NCBI GenBank assembly: GCA_016707485.1
Contig: JADJHN010000003.1
Location: 709,447 to 773,446 of the forward strand
Direction: 5' to 3'
Length of the DNA: 64,000 nucleotides
Origin: Lysobacterales bacterium
Lineage (GTDB): Bacteria; Pseudomonadota; Gammaproteobacteria; Xanthomonadales; Rhodanobacteraceae
Below the pieces are notes generated by a model, which worked only from the letters and a program-made list of their open reading frames with translations, made no database searches and was not told where the DNA came from. Made by a program: the position numbers and the translations under genes. Below, in pieces: positions 18,399 through 25,435 of this stretch. Numbering within the stretch: the stretch's first letter is position 1; each line of letters starts with the position of its first letter.

Positions 18399-18853
18399 TA
18401 CGACTTGGTCGTGCCGCCCACATCGGCACAGGTGCCGGCGGGAATCGCGACAAAGCCCTGGCCCTTGCAGCTGCCCATGCCCTTGCAGTCGTTGGCGGCC
18501 GTCTTGCAGTCGTTGTGGCCCTTGCAGGCGTTGACGCCCCAACATTTCACGTTTTCGGCTTGCTCGCTCGCCATCATGCCGCCGGCACTGTCCATCTTGC
18601 CGCCGAGATTCGCACATGCGCCGGCACTGGTCGCGACGAAGCCCTGGCCCTTGCAGCCACCATGGCCCTTGCAGGCGTTGGCGGCCGTCTTGCAGCCGTT
18701 GTGTCCCTTGCAGGCATTCACGCCCATGCAATGGCCCGTTTCGGCCTTGGCCGCTGCCTCGGACGAGGCGTTGGCATGTCCGGAAAGACTGGCCAGGCTT
18801 GCCGCGACCAAAGCCAGGCTGAACCCTGAAATTCCTGCGCTGATGGTATTCAT
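18398..18853 (-). CDS. BufA2-like bufferin precursor, tandem-duplicated, 12 cysteines
   Basis: The start is the ATG giving MNTISAGISGFSLAL, with GGAGA 9 bases upstream. The 151-residue product has a Sec signal peptide (cleavage near HANA) and two similar units of about 45 residues. Each carries a GVNACKGH, CKTAAN, CKG and CKGQGFVA series and six cysteines. This cysteine pattern resembles BufA2-type periplasmic copper metallophores, modified by MNIO enzymes before export; two full units in one chain looks unusual to me. The downstream bufB start overlaps its stop codon. An alternative is an unmodified cysteine-rich metal-binding protein, which the adjacent bufB/bufC make unlikely. Confidence 0.85.
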   Translation of the reverse strand: MNTISAGISGFSLALVAASLASLSGHANASSEAAAKAETGHCMGVNACKGHNGCKTAANACKGHGGCKGQGFVATSAGACANLGGKMDSAGGMMASEQAENVKCWGVNACKGHNDCKTAANDCKGMGSCKGQGFVAIPAGTCADVGGTTKS

Positions 18854-18998
18854 GTAGTTGTTCTCCAAGAGGTTGGATTGAGTTGAGCTGTTGCGTTGTC
18901 CTGGCACGTGCCGGTGGAATCAGAGGTGGCCACGTGCCGGACAGGAGACCCCGCCGGCAACATTTTCCTTTCAATGGCAGGGGTGTTTCCGGATTCCG
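18854..18998 (-). promoter_or_regulatory. Possible regulatory region before the bufferin genes
   Basis: This 145-base gap between the DoxX gene and the precursor gene contains the direct repeat CACGTGCCGG at 18905-18914 and 18931-18940, 26 bases apart and each including CACGTG. A second promoter or operator for the metallophore genes is possible. No recognisable sigma factor box was found, so this is only a suggestion. Confidence 0.3.
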
Positions 18999-19457
18999 TC
19001 ATTGGCGACGGCGCCCGAAATGATGCTGCAGCAGATGATCCAGCGAGGCCGCGCCCGCGCCCGCCGTTGCCAGCCAGAGGAAGACCGCCAGATAGGCAAA
19101 CTCGCTCAAGCCGAGCAGGTATTCAAGCGAATCGACCTGATCCCAGAATGCCGATTTGATCGCGACGATCATGACCACGATCAGCAGCGCGGAGAAGATG
19201 CGCGTGAACAAGCCAAGCAGCAACATGATGCCGCCGACGAATTCCAGGCCGGAAACGAAGGGTGCGAGGATTTCCGGCATCGACACGCCCCAATCCCGGA
19301 AATTCCCGATCACCTGCGGCAGCGCGCCAAGCTTGCCCCAACCCGCCCAGAGGAAGACCCAGCCGACGGTGATGCGGGCGAGCAGCGGCCCCAACCACGC
19401 CAGTTGCGCGGCAAGCCGTTCGGGCCAGTCGATCAACGCAGCGACGATTGCTTTCAT
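18999..19457 (-). CDS. DoxX-family membrane protein
   Basis: The 152-residue protein has four predicted membrane helices and the DoxX signatures RITVGWVFLWAGWGKLGALP and LEFVGGIMLLLGLFTR. DoxX proteins are frequent members of bufferin (gig/buf) operons, where their exact role, perhaps in redox handling or peptide transport, is unknown. It sits between the anti-sigma factor and the precursor gene on the same strand, 57 bases after the former. Confidence 0.85.
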   Translation of the reverse strand: MKAIVAALIDWPERLAAQLAWLGPLLARITVGWVFLWAGWGKLGALPQVIGNFRDWGVSMPEILAPFVSGLEFVGGIMLLLGLFTRIFSALLIVVMIVAIKSAFWDQVDSLEYLLGLSEFAYLAVFLWLATAGAGAASLDHLLQHHFGRRRQ

Positions 19458-19514
19458 GTGGCACTCCTGGCGGTTGATGCTGCGGCTTCAACGATGCGTC
19501 GCGCGTTGCGGGTT

Positions 19515-20315
19515 TCATGGCGCCGCGATGCGGCTTCGACCCTGGAGCAACCCTGCTTGCGGAAACGCGGGTCCGGCAGGCCTGGCCTGCGCGACGCTGG
19601 CCTCGGCAACACCCGACCCCAGCGCCGATTTCCAGGCATCCTCGATGGCATCGAAGCCCTCCCTGCTGCTGCCGAGCATGACCAGGGCGCCACCGCCCAT
19701 CGGCACTTCACGGCCAAAGGTGCCGTCGCGGCGGAAATCGGCGCGCGGCCGCGGCGGGGCGTCGACGACATACACGACGCTCACCGCGCTGCCGTTCCGC
19801 GGCATGACCATGTGCACGGTCTTGTATGGACCCGCTGGACATTTGTGCACATAGTTCACTCCGGCCGGAACTTCGGCCAGGGTCACTCCGCGCTGTGCAA
19901 AGATGTCGATGACATCCTGGCTGGGCACGGCCACGCGCATGTCCTCGGCACTGACAATGTGCTCGTGCAGGTGATTATTGACCATGGCGGCGAGCACCGG
20001 CATTTCCGCTGCGGGCCGGTTCAGCGCCACCACGGCAATGATGATCGATGCCGCTGCCGCCAGGATCAGCGCGGAAAACCCGCGCCGGCGATTGCGCACA
20101 TCGAGGCGCAACGTGGTGGTTTGCGCGAGCAGGATGCGATCGGCCAGGTTGGCCGGCAGCGGAACGCCCACGGCGCGGCGCAGACGCATCTCGAATTCAT
20201 CCGCCCGCGACTGTGCGGCCGCGCAGCCGATGCATTCGGCGCGATGGGCGACAAACGCATCGAGCGTGCATGCAGGCTCACTTCCCAGTCGGCGGCGGAA
20301 CTCAAGGCAGTTCAT
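19515..20315 (-). CDS. DUF3379-type anti-sigma factor
   Basis: The 266-residue protein has an N-terminal zinc-type anti-sigma motif (HRAECIGCAAAQ, H-x3-C-x2-C), one membrane helix (about residues 82-102, FSALILAAAASIIIAVVAL), and a periplasmic domain of about 150 residues. It overlaps the ECF sigma gene by 4 bases (ATGA), the usual arrangement for a sigma/anti-sigma pair. The periplasmic part presumably senses the inducing condition, probably copper or oxidative stress given the operon. The C terminus is Ala/Gly-rich. Confidence 0.8.
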   Translation of the reverse strand: MNCLEFRRRLGSEPACTLDAFVAHRAECIGCAAAQSRADEFEMRLRRAVGVPLPANLADRILLAQTTTLRLDVRNRRRGFSALILAAAASIIIAVVALNRPAAEMPVLAAMVNNHLHEHIVSAEDMRVAVPSQDVIDIFAQRGVTLAEVPAGVNYVHKCPAGPYKTVHMVMPRNGSAVSVVYVVDAPPRPRADFRRDGTFGREVPMGGGALVMLGSSREGFDAIEDAWKSALGSGVAEASVAQARPAGPAFPQAGLLQGRSRIAAP

Positions 20316-20842
20316 GGCTCACTCACTCCGGCGACCTGGTCTGCAAAGCCCAGCTGCCCCTTCAATTTCTGCCGCGCCCGGAACAACTGGGTCATCACGG
20401 CAGCTTCGCCGAGGCCAAGCAGCGCGGCAATTTCGGTACAGGAAAATCCGCCTATCACCTGCAGCACCAGCGGTTCCCGGTACTTTGCCTCGAGGCGGGC
20501 GATTGCCGCCCGCAGCGCCGACTCCTCGGTGCGGTGCTCGGGCATTGCCTGCGGATCGGGCAGTTCGAAATCATCGATGTCATCGGCCGGCATCGCCTTG
20601 CGCTCGAACAGGCGCGCGTGCTCGCGACGCAGGATGGTGATCAGCCAGGCCTTCACCGCGCCGACCTCGCGCAAGCTGTCGAGTGCGCGCCAGGCACGCA
20701 GGAACGTGTCCTGGACGAGATCCTGGGCCAGCGCATCCTGCCCGCACAGCCAGAAGGCGTAGCGGTACAGGTCGGTGGAATGTCCGCGGACCAGGGCTTC
20801 GAATTGATGTTGGCGATTGCTCACGGGCGAATTGACCGGCAT
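20312..20842 (-). CDS. ECF-type RNA polymerase sigma factor
   Basis: The 176-residue sigma-70 family protein has region 2 (LYRYAFWLCGQDALAQDLVQDTFLRAW split over about residues 25-50) and region 4 (LEAKYREPLVLQ, FSCTEIAALLGLGEAAVMTQLFRARQKL). AAGGA lies about 12 bases upstream of the ATG. It heads the minus-strand operon and is coupled to the DUF3379 gene. By analogy with the Caulobacter SigF regulon it probably drives this metallophore operon; the promoter it recognises could not be identified. Confidence 0.9.
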   Translation of the reverse strand: MPVNSPVSNRQHQFEALVRGHSTDLYRYAFWLCGQDALAQDLVQDTFLRAWRALDSLREVGAVKAWLITILRREHARLFERKAMPADDIDDFELPDPQAMPEHRTEESALRAAIARLEAKYREPLVLQVIGGFSCTEIAALLGLGEAAVMTQLFRARQKLKGQLGFADQVAGVSEP

Positions 20843-21052
20843 CGATTCGATTTCCTTTCAAGCACGGCTGTACCGCCCTTGCCGCGATTACGGCCAGCCT
20901 GGGCAAGGCAGCGCGCACCACCAGGCCCGGGGCAGGAACAGCGCCAGGCGCGAAGCTTACTCCCTGCCCGGACGGTGCGGGATCGCGTCCGATCCGGCAC
21001 AATTCACGGTTCGCGTCAGCCTTCTGCCGCTGCCTGGATACCCCGGAACACG

Positions 21053-23293
21053 ATGACCCTGCAAGGCAACTGTGAACAGATCGCGCTCAAGGACTATGCC
21101 GAGCGCGCCTACCTCGATTACTCCATGTACGTCGTGCTTGATCGCGCCTTGCCGTTCATCGGCGATGGCCTCAAGCCGGTGCAACGGCGCATCATCTATT
21201 CGATGAGCGAGCTTGGCCTCGATGCCACGGCCAAGCCGAAGAAATCCGCGCGCACGATCGGTGACGTGATCGGCAAGTTCCACCCGCACGGCGACAGCGC
21301 CTGTTACGAGGCAATGGTGCTGATGGCGCAGCCGTTCTCGTATCGCTATCCGCTGGTCGGCGGCCAGGGCAATTTCGGCTCGCAGGATGATCCGAAATCG
21401 TTCGCGGCAATGCGCTACACCGAATCCAGACTGACCCCGATTGCCGAGGCTCTGCTGGAGGAGCTTGGCCACGGCACGGTCGACTGGGTTCCGAATTTCG
21501 ATGGCACCCTGAAGGAACCGGCGTGGATGCCTGCGCGCATTCCGCACGTGCTGATCAATGGCACCACCGGCATCGCGGTGGGCATGGCCACCGACATCCC
21601 GCCGCACAACCTGCGCGAGATCGTCAATGCCTGCATCCACCTGCTCGACAACCCTGATGCAGGCATCGCCGATCTGTGCGAGCACGTGCCTGGCCCGGAT
21701 TTCCCGACCGAAGCCGAGATCATCACGTCGAAAGGCGACCTGCTCAACATGTACTCGACCGGCACCGGCAGCCTGCGCGCCCGCGCCGTGTACGTGCGCG
21801 AGGATGGCAATATCGTCATCACCGCGCTGCCGCACCAGGTTTCGCCTTCGAAGATCGTCGAGCAGCTCGCCGCGCAGATGCGCGCGAAGAAATTGCCGAT
21901 GATCGAGGACATCCGCGACGAATCCGATCACGCCAATCCCATCCGCCTGGTCCTGATTCCGCGTTCGAGCCGTGTCGACGTCGACGAGATCATGCCGCAC
22001 CTGTTCGCCACCACCGATCTGGAAAAGAGCTACCGGGTCAACCTCAACATGATCGGCCTGGATGGACGCCCGCAGGTCAAGAACCTCAAGCACATCCTCG
22101 GCGAATGGTTGCGCTTCCGCACCGACACGGTGACGCGTCGCCTGCAGCATCGCCTGGAAAAGGTCGAACGCCGCCTGCACCTGCTCGCAGGCCTGCGCAT
22201 CGCCTACCTCAATCTCGACGAGGTGATCCGCATCGTGCGCAGCGAGGATGAGCCGAAGCCGGTGCTGATGAAGCGCTTCGGACTCAGCGAGGAGCAGACC
22301 GATTACATCCTCGAGACCCGGTTGCGGCAGCTGGCCCGCCTCGAGGAAATGAAGATCAATGCCGAAAGCGACGCCCTCGAAGAGGAGCGCGCGAAGATCA
22401 ACGTGCTGCTCAACTCGAAGGCGCGCCTGAAGACCCTGATCAAGGACGAGTTGCGCGAGGATGCGAAGAAATTCGGCGACGCGCGGCGTTCACCGCTGGT
22501 GGCACGCGCCGCCGCGCAGGCCCTCGACGAAGCCGCACTGGTCGCCAGCGAGCCGACCACGATCGTGCTTTCGGCCAAGGGCTGGATCCGTGCGGCCAAG
22601 GGCCATGACATCGATGCCGCCGCCCTCAACTACCGCGAAGGCGACGGTTTCCTCGCCGCGGTCAAGGGACGCACGACCCAGCAGGTCGCATTCATCGATT
22701 CGACTGGGCGCAGCTATTCGACAGCCGCACACTCGCTGCCTTCGGCTCGCGGCAATGGCGAACCGGTCAGCGGCCGCTTCAGCCTGCCCGCCGGTGCGCA
22801 GATCGATACCCTGGCAATTGGCGATGCCGCCAGTCGACTCGTGCTTGCCTCGGATTTCGGCTATGGCTTCGTCACCCGATTCGAGGCCTTGCTCGGCAAC
22901 AAGAAGGCCGGCAAGCAGCTGATCAATCTCGACGCCAAGGCGCATGTGCTCAATCCGGCCATGGTCGAGGACAGCGCGCGCGATCGCATTGTCGTCGCCA
23001 CCAGCAGCGGCCATCTGTTGATGTTCTCGGTCGCCGAATTGCCGGAACTCGACAACGGCGGCAAGGGCAACAAGCTGATCGAGATCCCGAAAGCAAAGCT
23101 GGCTGGCGGCGAGCGCGTGGTCGGCATCGCCGTGGTCGCCGAGAGCAAGGGCGAAGTCACCCTGTTTGCCGGCCAGCGCAAGCTGATCCTGAAATGGGCT
23201 GATCTGGTCGAGTACGGCGGCAACCGCGCCACGCGCGGATCGCTGCTGCCACGCGGCTTCCAGCGCGTCGAACGCATCGAAACCTCGGGCTGA
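21053..23293 (+). CDS. parC: DNA topoisomerase IV subunit A
   Basis: The start is placed at the ATG giving MTLQGNCEQIALKDYAERA, with CCGGAA upstream; the long upstream frame is antisense to the sigma factor gene. The 746-residue product has the gyrase-A fold with the catalytic Tyr at about residue 122 (AAMRYTESRLTPIAEALL). The quinolone-determining region reads HPHGDSACYEAMV with the usual Ser and Glu, so no resistance substitution is seen there. ParC rather than GyrA is indicated by its length and degenerate C-terminal beta-pinwheel. With ParE it separates daughter chromosomes. Confidence 0.93.
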   Translation: MTLQGNCEQIALKDYAERAYLDYSMYVVLDRALPFIGDGLKPVQRRIIYSMSELGLDATAKPKKSARTIGDVIGKFHPHGDSACYEAMVLMAQPFSYRYPLVGGQGNFGSQDDPKSFAAMRYTESRLTPIAEALLEELGHGTVDWVPNFDGTLKEPAWMPARIPHVLINGTTGIAVGMATDIPPHNLREIVNACIHLLDNPDAGIADLCEHVPGPDFPTEAEIITSKGDLLNMYSTGTGSLRARAVYVREDGNIVITALPHQVSPSKIVEQLAAQMRAKKLPMIEDIRDESDHANPIRLVLIPRSSRVDVDEIMPHLFATTDLEKSYRVNLNMIGLDGRPQVKNLKHILGEWLRFRTDTVTRRLQHRLEKVERRLHLLAGLRIAYLNLDEVIRIVRSEDEPKPVLMKRFGLSEEQTDYILETRLRQLARLEEMKINAESDALEEERAKINVLLNSKARLKTLIKDELREDAKKFGDARRSPLVARAAAQALDEAALVASEPTTIVLSAKGWIRAAKGHDIDAAALNYREGDGFLAAVKGRTTQQVAFIDSTGRSYSTAAHSLPSARGNGEPVSGRFSLPAGAQIDTLAIGDAASRLVLASDFGYGFVTRFEALLGNKKAGKQLINLDAKAHVLNPAMVEDSARDRIVVATSSGHLLMFSVAELPELDNGGKGNKLIEIPKAKLAGGERVVGIAVVAESKGEVTLFAGQRKLILKWADLVEYGGNRATRGSLLPRGFQRVERIETSG

Positions 23294-23331
23294 GCCAGCG
23301 CGGCGATTTGCCGAAAGCGGATTCCCGGAAA

Positions 23332-23361
23332 CAGGAAGGGAGCCTTGCGGCCCCCTTCCTG
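23332..23361. terminator. Bidirectional terminator between parC and the P-domain gene
   Basis: The hairpin CAGGAAGGG...CCCTTCCTG has a TTGC tip and a near-complete inner stem. It lies 38 bases after the parC stop and 19 bases beyond the stop of the converging minus-strand gene. It lacks a strong T-run. Confidence 0.7.
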
Positions 23362-23380
23362 CGAAACACCTGCGGTGCAA

Positions 23381-25048
23381 TTACATGCGGCGTGCGCGAC
23401 GGCGCAATCCGAAGGCACCAAGGCCGAGGATCAGGAAGCCGAGGGCCAGCTTGCTCCAGGTTGCCGAGCTCGGCAGGTCAATGACCGGCTGCAGCGGGCC
23501 GGGGCCGCCGCCAGCAGCGCAAACCGTGCAGATTCCCTGCAGGCCCGGGGTCGGCAGGAGACTCCAGTCGACGATCTGGCCGGTATCACCACCCGCACTG
23601 TCGGAAACGGTGAGCGTCCAGGTGCCGAGCGTGCTTTCGCCGTCAAACGCGGACAACGGGGAGCCCGGCAGCACCGGGCCACTGAGCCAGGGCGTGGTGC
23701 CCGGGCAGGATGTCTCGGGATTGACACTGGCGGCATCGGAGAAGACCACATCCATGTTGTCGTTGCTGCAGCCAAAGGTACTGGCAGGGACACCGGCACG
23801 ATCGAGCAGGCTGACCGTGGTGCCGCCCGGACTGGTCAGGCTGATCGACACATCACCCACCCAGGTGTGATCGATCGCAACGGCAACTTCGAGATCGGTC
23901 AGGGTGATGTCCTGCGCCACGGTGATCGTCGAGGTAACACCGGCCGGGAGGTTGTCCGTTATCGCAATGGGCAAGGTCTCGTTTGGTGCGATCGCACCGC
24001 TTTCGCCAATCTGCGAGGCAACCGAGCCGGTCGCAGTCGCGCCTTCGGTGCTGGTCACATTGATCGGCAGGGTGAAGGCGCTGACGCAGGTTGCGGCCTG
24101 GTCGGCAGTCACGACAAAGGTGGCCGTGGCACTCGAGCCGTCGGCAATCGATCCCAGGTTCGCAGTCGAGGTGACATAGGTGATGCCGGCTGGCGCTGGC
24201 AAGCCCAGCGAAGCGACGACGCCGGTGAAGCTGCCGCCCGTGGCACTGACGGGCACCTGGATCGTCACGGATTCACCCGGCTCGATCACGCCATTGGCCT
24301 GGGCTGGATTGCTGGAGCACTGGTCGGCGATGGTTGCCGAAGCGGAACCGACCGACAAGGTCGGGCCACCGGGATTGCCGACCACGTTCATGACGATATT
24401 CATGCCCGGGAAGCCGATGCTGGCGGTCGTTGCCGGCGCGGTGAGGCCGCAGCCCGCCGCGGCCAGATAACTGGGAGCAGTTTCGCCGGCGGCATTTGAG
24501 CCGATGAAGAACGAGTTGCCTGCGGCTTGCCCATCCGGCGTGAAGACTTCCACGACGAGATTGGATCCGGCCGTTGCCAGGCCGCTGATCGCTGCCGGGA
24601 AAATCGTTGCGGCTTGATCAGGCACGCTGATCGCGCTGCTGGCAATCTGCGTATAGGAGCCGAACGTTCCCGGGAATGCGCCGGTTCCGGTGTAGAGGTT
24701 GACCGTTACCGGTTGCGTGCCGCCGGCACCCGCCGCTGTTTCAATGGCGAACTGGACTTCACAGACATTGATGTCGGCGCCGAGCGGGAATGACCGGTAG
24801 TAGGAATTGTCGGCATGCAAGCCGCCGGAGTTGCAGGAGACTGAATTCGCCGAGGTTATCGTCTGTGAGGTGGATTGGGTCAGCGTGATCGAACCGCAGG
24901 CGGTTCCCAGCGGCAAGACCGTGGGGCGCTGTGGCTTGGGCAATTCAGAGGTGGCATGCGAAAGAGCGTTTTGCGCGAACGCGCCGGACGAGCCCATGGC
25001 CAGGGCCATGACAATCGGTACGGCGGTAAAACGGGATAGCTTCAACAT
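23381..25048 (-). CDS. Secreted protein with proprotein-convertase P domain and IPTL-like C-terminal sorting signal
   Basis: The start is the ATG giving MLKLSRFTAVPIVMALAMG, a signal peptide cleaved near AFAQN; 555 residues. Domains in order: an N-terminal beta-sandwich (about 45-230), an Ig/CARDB-like repeat (about 240-360), a P/Homo B domain (about 375-515; LEVAVAIDHTWVGDVSISL, GTWTLTVSDSAGGDTG), then a C-terminal tripartite tail: LPSSATWSKL, a hydrophobic helix, and RRRARRM. The tail resembles IPTL/PEP-CTERM anchors that direct surface sorting. No protease domain precedes the P domain, so its own role is probably binding or adhesion. Confidence 0.75.
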   Translation of the reverse strand: MLKLSRFTAVPIVMALAMGSSGAFAQNALSHATSELPKPQRPTVLPLGTACGSITLTQSTSQTITSANSVSCNSGGLHADNSYYRSFPLGADINVCEVQFAIETAAGAGGTQPVTVNLYTGTGAFPGTFGSYTQIASSAISVPDQAATIFPAAISGLATAGSNLVVEVFTPDGQAAGNSFFIGSNAAGETAPSYLAAAGCGLTAPATTASIGFPGMNIVMNVVGNPGGPTLSVGSASATIADQCSSNPAQANGVIEPGESVTIQVPVSATGGSFTGVVASLGLPAPAGITYVTSTANLGSIADGSSATATFVVTADQAATCVSAFTLPINVTSTEGATATGSVASQIGESGAIAPNETLPIAITDNLPAGVTSTITVAQDITLTDLEVAVAIDHTWVGDVSISLTSPGGTTVSLLDRAGVPASTFGCSNDNMDVVFSDAASVNPETSCPGTTPWLSGPVLPGSPLSAFDGESTLGTWTLTVSDSAGGDTGQIVDWSLLPTPGLQGICTVCAAGGGPGPLQPVIDLPSSATWSKLALGFLILGLGAFGLRRRARRM

Positions 25049-25435
25049 GGTTGATTCCCCAGGGTAGTCCCTTGAAAAGCGTGATTCTTGGTGGATTGGC
25101 AATACAGATCCCTACCGCCAGCAAATCCCGCGACCGTTCCGGAAGACAGCCCGCGCGACCGCAGTTCAGGACCTGAAGTTCCAACCCTATCACCGAACAA
25201 GAGCGAAACAAAGCCGGAATCCGGCAAATCAATCGTTCAGGATCAAATCGATAGGTGTAGCCGGAAGGGCCGCCCGAGCTGACCGACATCCCCCGCACAT
25301 CGCAGCCACGCGCAGATTGCCAGCCGATATGGAATCATCGCCCAGACTGCGCGGGCCCGGCGATGCCGAATATCCGCGTCCATCGGCCCGATTCGGCTGT
25401 CACCACCCTCCGCCATCCTCTCCTGGAGCCTCCTC
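25049..25435. other. Intergenic region between divergent genes
   Basis: These 387 bases separate the minus-strand P-domain gene from the plus-strand acylase gene and must hold both promoters. I could not identify a convincing promoter pair or operator by eye. Short ORFs crossing it overlap on both strands and do not resemble proteins. Confidence 0.5.

Noticed and set aside
21053..23293. gyrA instead of parC
   Set aside because: The length (746 residues) and the short C-terminal region without a clear GyrA box favour parC.
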